A stretch of 64,000 bases of DNA. It comes from Myrica gale. Its lineage: Eukaryota; Streptophyta; Magnoliopsida; Fagales; Myricaceae. The DNA is taken from positions 6,825,001-6,889,000 of the forward strand of contig OZ005610.1 of assembly GCA_963930655.1 (NCBI GenBank). Reading direction: 5' to 3'. This document shows positions 38,084-50,089 of this stretch, piece after piece; position 1 is the first letter of the stretch; every line of letters starts with the position of its first letter. A program made the translations under genes and the position numbers. Below the pieces are notes generated by a model that was not told where the DNA came from, did no database searches, and saw only the letters and a program-made list of their open reading frames with translations.

Positions 38084-38397
38084 TCAATCCTTTCTTATTA
38101 TAGAGATGACCAAGTTTATGTACTTGGCTCTGGGAGTCGCAGACAAGTGATCGTCCACGATCCTTGCGTACCTCTGAAATAACTCGTCCATTATGTCTCT
38201 TCCAAAGTATGATTCTAGCATTGGCTCAATCACGGCTCTTATCGTCTTGGCCACTCTCTGCCCACTCTCTGCCCACTTGACAGTGTCTGATCAACTGTGT
38301 TGATCCACACCTCTTCACCTCCGTCCCAATCAATCTCAAAAGCCTCAAGGCAGAAAGTCATGTGGGTGGCCAATGGATGCCCAAGTTCAGTTGCCAT
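38084..38397 (-). pseudogene. SABATH methyltransferase, 3' fragment
   Basis: The minus strand carries the C-terminal end of a SABATH-type carboxyl/N-methyltransferase: LEAFEIDWDGG, then after a frameshift VAKTIRAVIEPMLESYFG, DIMDELFQRYARIVDDHLS, KYINLVISIIRKD and a stop at 38084-38086. The frame is broken by an exact 11-bp tandem duplication (38255-38265 and 38266-38276, TCTCTGCCCAC on the plus strand). Only about a quarter of the protein is present and no upstream exons are visible, so this is a dead fragment. Confidence 0.8.
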
Positions 38398-39683
38398 GTT
38401 GCAAGGGTAATACAATTAGATCGTGCTTGGATAGAGAAGTTAATTCTACCTCATCAATATTTTAGGAGAAAAGAGTAACAATTATATATTATCACCAAAT
38501 CGTCAAGCCCATCAAATGGGCAGTGGAGTACCCGGCCTCGAGTTACTTAAATTTCGAACCTATCTTCTTGTGGTCCATTCTATAATTAATATGAAAATTT
38601 TATTTTCCCGTCACATATATTGATTTAGAACCTATCTTCCACAATTATAAATGTTTGATTTTCCCGTCGCATGATACCGCGCGCGCGCGAGAAGCAAGTC
38701 CTCTACTTTTGCCTGAGACGTTCCTTCCAGTTTGAAGAGTCAAAACGGTACCGAATGGAACTTGCAAGGCAGAGTGCTTATCGCGGTTAAACATCCAAGG
38801 GTGTAAGAGAAATTTGGAAGCCCAACAGTGGAATCGAACCAGTTGACACAATGTGGCAACATTTGGATTAGGGCCGTTCACATATGGGCCAAAACTAACC
38901 GGGCTGACCCAAACTGGCCGAAACCCAATGGGCCCAGTCGATTTTGGGAAGGCCCGATTCGACTGTCGGCTGTAAGTATAGTAGGAAATCGAATTTGGGC
39001 CACAAAAAAGATGGTTGGATTCTAATATGCTTTGGACTCGTACTGCTTTTAGTCTGGGCTACATCCTTTGAATCTGATAGAAGGAAACGACTGCCAGTGG
39101 ATATATTTTCAGCCATTCCTCTTAGCAACGTATTACCTGGGGTAATGCTTGGAGTTGGGACGATGCTTTCCATTTGTTGTACCTTCTGAGACTGGTTCTC
39201 TTCAACTTCTACCCAAAAGACTTTTCTGTCAGCAACGTACAACCATCAAAAGCACGCACGCAGTAACAGAGTTCGCGTCCCATTCCCCAAGATTCCTTAC
39301 AACGCAAGAAAATTACTCAGAAGCAGGAAAAGGCGAAATGAAATGCTTGCTTCAACTCTGCCTCTGAGTCTCTCGTTTCACACACAACAAAAAAGAGATT
39401 CCCGAATCACTTTCGTCTCTGCTTTCTCTGCATTTTTCTCCACCTAACGAATCGTTTATGCCGATTCGCTGAGCCGGCTCGCCATTCTTCCGTGAAGCTA
39501 CTGTTTTATGATCCGGCTAGTGTTTGCTCTTGTTGGGTAAATCATTCAGGTAAATGGAGTTTTTTTTTTCTCAAACTAACAATCAAGCTAGAGCGGATAT
39601 TACTCAACTATTTCCTGATTCTCAATTCCCTTTCTAGTTTTCTGAAGCTGAGTTGAATCTCAGAGATCACAAAGTTTCGTTGG
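38398..39683. other. IPK1 upstream region
   Basis: No gene. Between about 38870 and 39000 there are many GGGCC/GGCCC motifs (site II-like) upstream of IPK1. A transcript leader with an intron around 39540-39650 is possible but not provable. A CGCGCGCGCG run lies at 38680-38690. Confidence 0.4.
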
Positions 39684-42600
39684 ATGGAAAAGGAGGTAGT
39701 TTTAGAGCAAAGGGACGCAGCTGATTGGGCCTACAGAGGCGAAGGAGCAGCTAATCTTGTCCTCGCCTATACCGGAGCTTCTCCCTCCTTTGTATGCTCC
39801 TCCCAGCCTCCGATTTCTCAACTCTCTTTCCGTAGTTATTCTTAACTGAAACTTAATTGTTGAGGCTTGAAGACTTTATATTCATTTGTTTCTGTTTTTG
39901 AAAAATTAGTTGCATTTGCAGGTAGGGAAAGTACTGCGGATACAAAAGGCACCCCGGAACGGGTCACCGGGAGCGACTATTCCGACGCTTTTGAGCACGC
40001 ATGAGCAGCTTCTATGGAGAGACATTGACGGCATCGTATCGGCCCCGAACAAAGAAATCGCTGCCCAACTATATGTACTGCATGTCATGAGCCCGCTCTT
40101 GGGTCCCAAATATGTTGACCCTGGGGTAGCCTCCTGAGTCCTCCCTCTCTCTCTCTGTCTCTCGGGTGCGCTGAATTCGAGGATCAGAAACTGCTTGTTT
40201 CTATCATTATGTGCTTAATTCGAACAATAATGGAATTGCGTTCCTCTGCTTGGAGATTCGAATATGCATATTTAAAGCCATAGTTTTGGTCCTCCAACCG
40301 GTCATCTGTGTGGATTTTTTTTGGGGAAACTGGTTGTGACATTTGCTTTCTCTCTGATGTGATGCTGATAATAACACCATAGTCACGGTTCTCTGACCAT
40401 GCTTTCCGATCAAATGTGGCAGATGCGTGTCCTAGTGTCCAGGGAATTCCGGGAGTCAGTCGAGAAAAATTGCATATCTCAGCGTCCTACTTGGCGAGTT
40501 GACGCTGGTAAGGTCGATACACATCAAGATTCTGTGCTCCTTCTAACCGATCATTCGCTTTTTCCTCATGGTAAGCTCCGTCTCTTAAGAATATGTTGGA
40601 TAACTGTGCCATTGTTTAGGTTGCGCATTTGGCACTTAACTATTAATAATTGTACAACTCGCACTGGTATTTAAAGTTCAATCCACCATTTTTTTAACAT
40701 GCTTTTAGTTTCTTATAACTTAAGTTCCTTGATCACCCTTTATTTTGGAGCAAAATTTATATGATGAAAGATAAGCGCCTCAATTAGACCTTGAGTTTCG
40801 AGGTATTCACTTTGAAGTCATGGGCACTCAAACTTACTGTACGAGACTCCTAAAGCAAACATGCAATGTATAAAATTTTCTAATTTCCTCACAATGTCGA
40901 TGTGTTAAATTGGTCATTAATCACTGTCTGATATGCTAAAGGAAAATAACTGGGCTAGATGATAGGAAGGGTGTACCACATACAGGTGCGCACCCTATTT
41001 CTTTACGGAGTTTTTCTCGTCTAAAATATTTGACAAACAGTTAGTTTGATCTTCAAATCAATACCCAAAACCTCCGTGATGCTCTGCAATGGGAGTACAA
41101 TGTTAATTATGCCTTTTCCATGCAGGTATTCTCAAAGGTCAACCCTGCATATCTGTTGAGATAAAGGTGCCATTCACTATGTCCGCCCTTATATTTCTTG
41201 TCCTTACATTGTGAATTTTGTTCTTTAACGTCTCTGAGTAATCTTCCCAATCAAACATCAAGTAACTTGATTATTTTTTTTTTGTTACACTTAATTTTCC
41301 TGAAAAATAGCCCAAATGTGGATTTCTCCCTGTTTCAAGATTCATATCTGAACTAAATGCCACTAAACGGAGCATAAGTCGATTCAGAATGCACCAATTC
41401 CTGAAGTTGCATCAAGGACAGGTATTTTTTTTAACCCCTCTTTTCAGAAGGTTGCTATTGGGGCCAAGTTAGTTTGTCTTGGATTTTCTTACTTCATTTT
41501 AGCCATCTTGATTTAATCCAATCAATGAGATACTATTTTCTGTAGGAAAACTGTCTGATCAAGCTTTGGGAAATTTGTAATCCTTTATTTCCTCTATGCT
41601 TATAAGGCCTTCTTAAGTTTTTCTGTTTGTTTCTGATCCTTCCAATTTGTGTTGCAGATACCAGAATTGAGTGAATACGATCCACCAGATTTGTTCTCTA
41701 AGTCCAAGGACAGAATTTATAAAGCTATCAACAATCTCTTTACCATCCCTCAGAATAACTTCCGGGTATTCTTGAATGGTTCCCTCATATTTGGGCAATT
41801 GGGTGGTATTGCCCATGCTACTAACCTTGTGATTAGTGAAGCATTTGAAGATGCACTCAAGTCTGTCATAAAGGCAGATAATGGCCAGCGCACAAAGAAT
41901 TTCCTGCAGCTTGTTTCCGATACAGTTTGTGAATCTGGGGTACTGGATCAGCTTCTTGAGGTGCAGAAGCTTGATAAGTTTGATATAGAAGGAGCAGTTC
42001 ATGCATATTACAACATCATCTCCAAGTCTTGTGCAGTATGTAAAGAACTGAGTGGAGATGAAGGGTCCCACATACATACCTCTTTGCATTCCATTCCTTT
42101 GGATGAAAGCTTGAAGATTGTCAAGGACTATTTGATAGCTGCAACAGCGAAAGACTGTAGTCTGATGATTACCTTTACACCTCATGAGGGGGATTCAGGA
42201 TCTCCATTCACTAAAATATACCTAGAGGCTACCAACCAAATCTTTGATTACAAGGTAGACCATGCTTGAATATTTTATCTGGATTATAAAATCATGCTTG
42301 ATATTGAGTTACTTGAAGGCCTTTTAGATTTCGTGTAAGGAAAAAGATTGACTCCTATATTACCATTCTGAAATAACATATTTTTCTTCCAAGGAAAAAT
42401 GGAATAGTTTAGATAAATGACTTCAACACCAAAATCTTAGATGCAGTTAATGTGTTCCTCATTCATTAACTTGCTAACTTTCAAAATTTCCGAGTTGAAA
42501 GTTACAACTTTTCTAATGGAAGGTGTCATTCTTATGACATTTATATCTTACTTGATATGCAATTTTACAGGCAGCTTTCATTGACCTGGATTTGAAACCT

Positions 42601-42690
42601 TTTAAGAAGATGGGAGAATATTATGAGTTAGACAAGAAGATAGTGAGCTGCTACACTGAATATGTTGAAGGCAGAGCAAGAAGCACATGA
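39684..42690 (+). CDS. IPK1: inositol-pentakisphosphate 2-kinase (442 aa)
   Basis: Phosphorylates inositol 1,3,4,5,6-pentakisphosphate at position 2 to give phytate (InsP6). Seven exons: 39684-39791, 39922-40125, 40423-40570, 41126-41166, 41311-41421, 41658-42254 and 42571-42690, together 1329 nt, 442 aa, close to the usual plant length. Motifs: N-lobe nucleotide loop YRGEGAANLVLAY, KCGFLPVSRF, LFTIPQNNFRVFLNGS. A zinc-site pattern is present: His, then ten residues on CAVC (Cys-x2-Cys), then GSHIH. Also present are KDCSLMI with Asp-370 and IDLDLKPFKKM near the C-terminus, holding the conserved acidic residues of the C lobe. All introns are GT-AG and no lesion is found. Confidence 0.95.
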
Positions 42691-43981
42691 AGCCACAATG
42701 ATGGAGGCTTCTTCACCAATAAAGATTTGACATAATTCCATGAAGCATAAATCTCTTACTGAAGATTCTGTTGGCAAGTGCAAGTAGTTCGATAGACAAT
42801 TGTTTCACAGAAGTGTTTCCTGTTTGTAGGAGTACAAGTGAGAACTGCTTATCTTTTAGCTAATTTGTCATAATGTTGGTGAGACAACTATATTTGCCTT
42901 TGTTAACAATACTATTTGTTCGTTGCTTTCATGGTAAGTTAAAAGCTAACTACAAGTGGCACTTCTTTCCCTTTCCCCTTTGTCATTTTCATTTTGGGCT
43001 TTGGTGCAGTAGGGAGTTGATTTGGTTTAGATGGTGAAATCCCATGTCCCCCGATCTTTCTGATGATGAATTGCAAAGCATCTTTGATTAGGACTTTACT
43101 GCATGCGTCATCAGGCTATACTCTACATCTGATGCTCAAGGATGGAGTTCATAGGCTAGCTCTCTGTATTAATCCTACCAAAATAGACTAGAGGTTCTAT
43201 GGGATTTGGGAAGGAATGCTGTGCTTGTATAACTTCCAACTAATGTTTCTAGATCAGTTTCGTGTGGCCATTAGGTGGTGTTTTGAGTGTTAAAATTTTG
43301 GGTATGGGATTTGATGAAAAAAAGAAGGTAGTTTATGGGAGTTGATGAAAAAGTGAAGAGAGAGAAGATTTAAATGAATATTATAATGAAAAAGAATAAT
43401 TGGATGGAGAAAAAGAGAGATTATTTTATAGTTTTTTTTTTAAATTAGGGTCAAAATTTTGGCACCCGAAGGAGCTTGGAATGTTGATCAAATGGAATCT
43501 TCGATTACATTCAAAACCATTGAGTTCTTCTATATCCGGTGATCTACTTATACTGCTTGCAAGTTGCCACCAATTGAAATCAGCTCGTAAATTCATTTGG
43601 AAGACTGATTTTGCAAATTTTTTTTACTTCAACATCATGCATGCGTCTATTGACATACAAGATACATGTGCATATGGAAATATAATGTTATTGACATGCA
43701 TGTGCATGCTGCCATGTGCATCATAAGCTATACGGTTTCACATGGAGACCTACTCATTTTGTCTTCTCATTTTCTTCCCATTAGATTTAATGAGACTTGA
43801 GTTGAGAAAGACAGAAGACTGGGGTTTTGGTCTCCCCAGAGAAAACGATACATCAACTACTTCGATGCCGTTTAATCCATGCCCACATGTCCTATAAATG
43901 CATACAGCTGGATTTCAAATTAATCATGGTGTTGGTGTAAAGAAACTTAGAAGGATTGACTTGGTACTCTATGTAGGCCTC
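42691..43981. other. IPK1 3' flank and intergenic DNA
   Basis: 3' UTR then intergenic. A diverged relic of the GGCTGCGTTTG MITE family lies near 43275-43460 (TTTGATGAAAAAAAGAAG, GAAAAAGTGAAGAGAGAG). The 327-nt open frame at 43400 has no recognisable product. Confidence 0.45.
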
Positions 43982-45266
43982 CGTCTGGAGCTAGATAACT
44001 CAAATGCAACTACCCTGCAAACTTCAAGATTGATTAGCAAATGAAGATGTTTAAAATGGGTTTGGGAGAGGAACGCTTTTAGAAATCCTCTTTGGATCTT
44101 CAGAACAAGTTTCTCAGATCATGCAATCCCCCGCAATTTGTTAGGCAGGAGGTCACCCTTTTGTGTCTCTCTGGTTTCAATGGGTATTTTGTCACTAATC
44201 GTGGGAGCAGTGTTCATTGCCTGTGGTTTGGCTGAGCCATGTGCTCAACAACGAGCTCCTTATGAGCTGTGAATTGTCTCTCTTTGAAGTACTGAATACA
44301 GACTAACCATCAGAAGACCTCTCTGATGGCTACTTTTTCACCCAGTAGTGAATGAGTTTTTTTTTTTTTTAAATCTTAAATAGACCGTACAAATGGGCCA
44401 AGTTGGATCCATTCAGCTGAAGGGTGTTGATGTCTCATTCCCCATTGCCCATTGGTTCAGACAAAAGGTAATGTCATGTCATTATTGAACATTTTAGGCC
44501 AAAGCAACGAAAAATTGTCTGCATAAGATCATAGCTTGTTGAGAAAAGCACCAATTGTTATTCGTTTCTTATGTTGCAGCCTCGCTCATCAACTTCTGGT
44601 ATTTGCTGTTAAACTATTTCCCTGTCTGGAGCGAGATAATTCAAATGCAACTACCCTGCAAACTTCGAGATTGATTAGCTAATGAAGATGTTTAAAATGG
44701 GTTTGGGAGAGGAACGCTTTTAGAAATCCTATTTGGATCTTCAGAACAAGTTTCTCAGATCATGCAATCCCCCGCAATTTGTTAGGCAGGAGGTCACCCT
44801 CTTTGTCTCTCTGGTTTCAATGGGTATTTTGTGTCACTAATCGTGGGAGCAGTGTTCATTGCCTGTGGTTTGGCTGAGCCATGTGCTCAACAACGAGCTC
44901 CTTATGAGCTGTGAAATTGTCTCTCTTTGAAGTACTGAATACAGACTAACCATCAGAAACCTCTCCGATGGCTACTTTTTCACCCAGTACTGAATGAGTT
45001 TTTTTTTTTTAAAAAATCTTAAATAGACCGTACAAATGGGCCAAGTTGGATCCATTCAGCTGAAGGGTGTTGATGTCTCATTCCCCATTGCCCATTGGTT
45101 CAGACAAAAAGTAATGGCATGTCATTATTGAACATTTTAGGCCAAAGCAATGAGAAATTGTCTGCATAAGATCATAGCTTGTTGAGAAAAGCACCAATTG
45201 TTATTCGTTTCTTCTGTTGCAGCCTCGCTCATCAACTTCTGGTATTTGCTGTTGAACTATTTCCTG
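43982..45266. repeat. direct tandem duplication of about 640 bp
   Basis: Copy 1 is about 43982-44622 and copy 2 about 44621-45266, in the same orientation, with few substitutions and small indels. Shared landmarks are CAACTACCCTGCAAACTTC, GTTTGGGAGAGGAACGC, ATGTGCTCAACAACGAGCTC and TCGCTCATCAACTTCTGG. It is non-coding as far as I can see and lies just upstream of the HIPP gene. Confidence 0.9.
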
Positions 45267-45624
45267 CTGGCCACCCACTTAAGCACTTCATATCCAGGGG
45301 GTAAAACTGTAGTCATGCTCAGAGTCCAGATAATACTGTATGTTCACACTGCATTTGGGTTTGTAAACGTGGATCTGTACATTTTGCATTAAATGCATAT
45401 GGAATGGCATAGGTGATCCAATCAACAGCCTTCTGACTGGCATTTACTTCCATTCACCAACTAACTCTGTCGCCCTTACTCACTGTTCAACCACGCTTTT
45501 ATCAAAGACCACAAGAAAGGATAGGCCAGCACTTCAAAAACATAATAGGATGGAACTGAGAGAGGTCCATCCAGATTTCCTCTAGTGTTTGTTCCACTTC
45601 TTATTTCCTCATTGCAATCCAATC
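45267..45624 (+). promoter_or_regulatory. proximal upstream region of HIPP gene
   Basis: 358 bp between the tandem duplication and the predicted HIPP start. No clear TATA box was picked out. Confidence 0.3.
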
Positions 45625-46151
45625 ATGTCTAAGGTTCCATCTCTCCTCTGGCCCCTATAGTTTCATATAGCATGTGTTCCCATGATATCTTTTTTGCCCG
45701 TGTAATTAATTTATGACTACTTATTCTACTGAACACTTCCATCTTTCGACTGACAGTGCAGTACACTTTTTCAGGTCTGGTGTTCTGACGTACTAACCGC
45801 TCTGAGTCTTCTCTGTTGCAGAAAACTGTAGTGTTAGTGGAGTTGCTCTGCTCAAAGTGCAGGCAGAAGGTGATGAAGTTGATTGCAACAATAGAAGGGA
45901 TAACTTCAATTGTCCTTGACCCGTCAAAAAATACGGTGACAGTAATTGGCGAAGCTGATCCTGTGACAATCATCAAGAAGGTCAGAAAGTTCAGAAAATC
46001 TGCAGCGGTGGTCAGTGTAGGTCCTCCCAAAGTAGAAGAGAAGAAGGATGAGAAGAAAGATGTTGTTCTTTATACTCCAAAGACGTGTCAGAGATGTGAT
46101 GTGTGGTATGTTGTCGGTGAAGATTATTACCCTCACTGTTCCATTATGTAA
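45625..46151 (+). CDS. heavy metal-associated isoprenylated protein (HIPP, 112 aa)
   Basis: Small metallochaperone-like protein. Exon 2 (45822-46151) encodes a heavy-metal-associated domain with CSKC (CxxC) metal-binding cysteines in VELLCSKCRQKVMKL, a lysine-rich linker (VEEKKDEKKDV) and the C-terminal CaaX box CSIM, the site for farnesylation and membrane attachment. The first codons must come from an upstream exon. I propose the 9-nt exon 45625-45633 (ATGTCTAAG, then GT), which joins in frame to give MSKKTVVLV. Tiny first exons are usual in this family, but the donor is weak. Exon 2 is certain; exon 1 is probable. Confidence 0.8.
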
Positions 46152-47528
46152 CTAAAAGTTTCCTCTGTTTCGTGTATCATGTGTTGACATCTACGCTTCT
46201 TTTTCGATGTATTTCATACTACAAGACATGTCATCGACCAAAAATAATCTCAAGGAATTTTGTTCTGTTGATATTGAAAAAACATCTCTTTTGGTTCTCC
46301 CTCCCCTCCCCCACCCCCAAAACAAAAAATGCGTAGGATGCTTGGGACTCAGGTGCAGTGCTTTTCAATTAAACTTTACGCAAATAATCATTGCAGTCGA
46401 TATGTTTTCAAATTTTTGCTGTTATGGACGAAGGACTTCTCTCAAGTTTTTTTGTTAAACATCGTGCGAAGAGGAAGGTCACTTCCCTAGCTAGTTGTGT
46501 TCTGTAACCAAACAACCTTGCCGCCTTGCCGGCGTTAAGTTTAACCCAGTCTGTCCTTCCTCTCTGGTCCACAGCGGCTGCTACTTTCCATAACACCAGA
46601 GTTTAGGCTAGATCTGAAGTGTCTGAATTAGCAGCAAGGCCAGAGAGTGTATGTACAGACTTCCAACAAGCTAATTTCAGTCTACAGAGGGTATGCTGTG
46701 TTATCTATTTGTTTGGGTGAAACTAAACTCTACCAGAGCTGTCTTGTGCCGACCATCTATTCCATTGCAGAAGTAACAGAACTTCCTGATCAAAACAAAA
46801 GGAAAGTGAATGTACTAATTAATAATAATAATTAATACGTCGTCCCATCATGATTAGGGTTTTTTTAAGTTTGAAAGACTAACTGCTACTAATGATGTGG
46901 ACTCATGGACCAGTGGGGAATATGATTTTCGGTTCTCCCCTAATTGCAAACGGAACAAACTTTTGGAGTTTGCTTGTAGATTTCCGACAAGATTAATAAG
47001 ATTATATAACATGCGAAGTGTGTCCATCTTAATCTGATAAATCGACGTGATACCAATATAGAAGAACAGAAAGAGACTTAAGAAGAGATACCCAGGAAGG
47101 AGAATTCAGATGCATTAATTCCGATCGCTTTTAGACAGCTGCGAATATCTGTCTAATGGGCTAAAACTTAGCCATTGAAAGGTTGGTCCACTACGAAAAC
47201 GAGCCCGTCCAAGGATCAATCACGACCTTTCCGGAGATAATTTTTCTTCTGGGCTTTCCAGAGAAAATTATAGTCCCCTGTTTGGCTGTTTCATACTCTT
47301 GTCTTTGTTTTTTTTTTCTAGGCAAAGAAATAGCGTACTCTGTCTTTGTTAAAAGTTACAAATGCTACGGTAAAGTTTCTTCCTTTCTTCCTCGTATTCC
47401 CTCTGTACCTTTCTGTTCAAGCAAAGCCAAAACCCTTCCAAAACCTCAGTTCTCATCGTTTAGAGCAAAGAGAGGATACATTCCAAACCAAGACGGCGCC
47501 GTTCAAGTACCTCGTCGAACACCAAGCT
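46152..47528. other. HIPP 3' flank and intergenic DNA
   Basis: No gene recognised. The region just before 47529 is the former promoter or leader of the AAA-ATPase pseudogene. Confidence 0.45.
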
Positions 47529-47963
47529 ATGGTTCTATCCTTGGTCGCCTCACTCGCGGCCTCAGCGGTTCTCTTCCGAAACATCGCTAACGATCTCGTC
47601 CCCGAAGGCGTCCACCAATACTTCTGCTCGCGCCTCCAGAAGCTCTCCACCCGTTTATGGTCCCAGCTCACCTTTGTCATCGACGAGTTCGATGGGCTCA
47701 GTGCGAACCAGATGTTCGAGGCGGCCAACCTTTACTTGGCCAGGAAGCTATCGCCTTCGGCAGGGAGAATCAAGGTCCATAAGCCAGAGAAAGAGAAGGA
47801 ACTAGCAGTTTCAATTGACAGGGACGAAGAATTGGTTGATATCTACAAAGGTGTGAAGCTCAAGTGGGTTTTGGTGTCTTCCCGCGTCGACAAGCCTGAA
47901 TCGGCTAAAGAGAGCAATCAAAACGCGTTGTAGAGGTCGGAGTTACGAAGTTTTGAGCTATCT

Positions 47964-48996
47964 TATTAGAGTTAGTCCCACATTGCTAAAGCAATGTGGA
48001 CTATTACAATCAAAGGCTTATAAATAAAGCCTCTATGTAATCTCATCCTTACACCAGTGAGTACACACATCTGCCCATTTGGGCCTTCCCACAGTGGATG
48101 TAGGTCTATGGACCGAACCACTTAAATCTTGTGTCTCACTTCTCTCTCTCTCTCTCTTAGTCTAAATTTTATTCTCTTTTATTTTAGTCTTACATGGTAT
48201 CAGAGCCATTTCGATCCTGTGGCCCATTTTGGCTCAGGCTGGTCAGCACTCTTGTTGGCTTAGCTTGGCCTAGTTTCGGCCTAGTCCAGTCCGGCCTATT
48301 TTAGTTCTTCTCTTGGGCCTTCCGGCGCCCATCCGGCATCATTCCGGTAAAATTCCGGCATCTTCTCTAGGGCCTTCCGGCGCCCCGTCCGGCATTCCTC
48401 CGGCGTCTTCTCTCGGGCCTTCCGGCGTCCCGTCCGGCATTCCTCCGGCGACCTTCCGGCGTCTTCTTTCGGGCCTTCCGGTGCCCCGTCCGGCATTCCT
48501 CTGGCGACCTTCCGGCGTCTTCTCTCGGGCCTTCCGGCGCCCCGTCCGGCATTCCTCCGACGACCTTCCGGCGTCTTCCCCATTCCGGCGACCCTCTCCG
48601 GCCATCTTCAGGCGATTGTCGGCCTCTCCGGTCAGATTCCGGCCAACTTTCGGCGACTGTCTGCCCTTCTCCGGCCATCCTCCGACGCCATTTTTTCTTA
48701 TGGGGAATTTCTTTTTCTAGTCCAAACTCAACGTGTATCCACCTTGCGTTTGCGGGGGAGTATTAGAGTTAGTCCCACATTGCTAAAGCAATGTGGGCTA
48801 TTACAATCAAAGGCTTATAAATAAAGCCTCTATGTAATCTCATCCTTACACCAGTGAGTACACACATCTGCCCATTTGGGCCTTCCCACAGTGGATGTAG
48901 GTCTATGGACCGAACCACTTAAATCTTGTGTCTCACTTCTCCTCTCTCTCTCTCTTAGTCTAAATATTTATTCTCTCTTTTATTTTAGTCTTAACA
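47964..48996 (+). mobile_element. TRIM-type LTR retrotransposon (1033 bp, complete)
   Basis: 5' LTR 47964-48194 (231 bp) and 3' LTR 48761-48996 (236 bp) are nearly identical. A 5-bp target duplication TATCT flanks the element (47959-47963 and 48997-49001). The primer-binding site TGGTATCAGAGCC, complementary to initiator-Met tRNA, follows the 5' LTR directly (48195-48207). A purine tract GCGGGGGAG precedes the 3' LTR. LTR ends are TA...CA instead of TG...CA. Each LTR holds a hairpin CCACATTGCT/AGCAATGTGG and a TTATAAATA box. The 566-bp interior encodes no gag or pol, so it moved with enzymes from another element. Confidence 0.93.
48319..48590 (+). repeat. 56-bp GC-rich minisatellite inside the TRIM
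   Basis: About five imperfect units, each starting CTTCCGGCGCCCCGTCCGGC and ending TCTTCTCTCGGGC, with a full period of 56 bp. Its composition (CCGG-rich) contrasts strongly with the AT-rich surroundings. Open frames on both strands are by-products of the repeat. Confidence 0.85.
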
Positions 48997-50089
48997 TATC
49001 TGTTCCCAAGAAGTACAGAGACATGGCGCTGAGCTCATACTTACCCTACATTCTTGAGCAAGCAAAAACGATAAAGGAAGAAAGAAAGACGGTGAAGCTT
49101 CACACCATAGACTATAATGGTACCGACTATTGGAGTTCCGTCAACCTCGACCATCCGGCAACTTTTGATGAGATGGCTATGGACCCGGATAATAAGAACG
49201 CTTATGCTCAAGGATCTTGATAGGTTTATAGGGAGGAAGGAGTATTACAAGAGAGTAGGCAAGGCTTGGAAACGCGGGTATTTGTTGTACAGACCTCCCG
49301 GTACCGGAAAGTCCACGTTGGTTGCGGCCATGGCCAATTATCTTAAGTTTGATATATACGACATGGATTTGAGGGAGGTGCAGTTCAATTCGGATCTAAG
49401 GCGGTTGTTAATCGGCACAGGCAGTAGGTCAATATTGGTGATAGAGGACATTGATTGTTCAGTGGAGTTGCAGAATCGGGAATTATGCGACGAACACAAA
49501 ACTGTAGAGGACGATAAGGTACTTGTCTTTTCCTCTGTTTACTTGATAAATATATGATATGCTTCAGACCGACTTATTGTTATTCCATCACAGATTACGC
49601 TCTCTGGTCTATTGAACTTCAGTGATGGCTTGTGGTCGACCTGTGGATAATAGCGAATCATCGTGTTTACGACGAACGACAAGGACCGTCTTGATCCAGC
49701 ACTGCTATGGCCCGGTCGTATGGATGTGCACCTCCCCATGTCGTATTGCTCGTTCAGTGGTTTCAAGACTTTTAACATCTAGTTACTTACAAATCCAGGA
49801 CCACCCACTGTTCAGAGACATCGAAGACTTGTTACAGAAGGCTCAGGCAACACCTGCTGAAGCTGTAAGAGAGTTAATGAACATCGATGACGTTGAAGTT
49901 GCATTACGAGGGCTTATCAGGTTCCTCCAAGGCAAAAAGGAGGATAATAACGGGGCAAAATCCAGTAGCACAGGGGATAAAATAGTTAAAAGTTGTGGGT
50001 ATCAGTCCGTGTTTTCTCTTTTTGGCAGGGCATTTCTCTATGTTACCACTTGGACAGTCCAAGTCCAACACAATGTTCTTGTTTCGTAG

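Larger units (their letters stand above)
47529..50089 (+). pseudogene. AAA-ATPase (AATP1/OM66, BCS1-like) pseudogene split by a TRIM
   Basis: The N-terminal AAA-associated domain starts at 47529 (MVLSLVASLAASAVLF) and is open to a TAG at 47931-47933. The frame then continues RSELRSFELS to 47963, is cut by the retrotransposon 47964-48996, and resumes VPKKYRDMALSSYLPYILEQ. A frameshift lies near 49190-49205, before DLDRFIGRKEYYKRVGKAWK. The ATP loop reads YRPPGTGKST, with Arg for the first Gly of the Walker A motif. Walker B ILVIEDIDCS is intact. An intron 49519-49593 follows. Then come two consecutive stops after LWSTCG (about 49643) and a further 1-nt shift near 49770 before LQIQDHPLFRDIEDLLQKAQ. 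Homology fades after about 49990. Several independent lesions make it a clear pseudogene. Confidence 0.92.

Noticed and set aside
41613-42185. 190-codon open frame on the minus strand
   Set aside because: It is the antisense shadow of IPK1 exon 6.
48296-48720. Long proline- and arginine-rich open frames on both strands
   Set aside because: They are by-products of the 56-bp GC-rich minisatellite inside the TRIM; all frames stay open because the repeat lacks stop codons.
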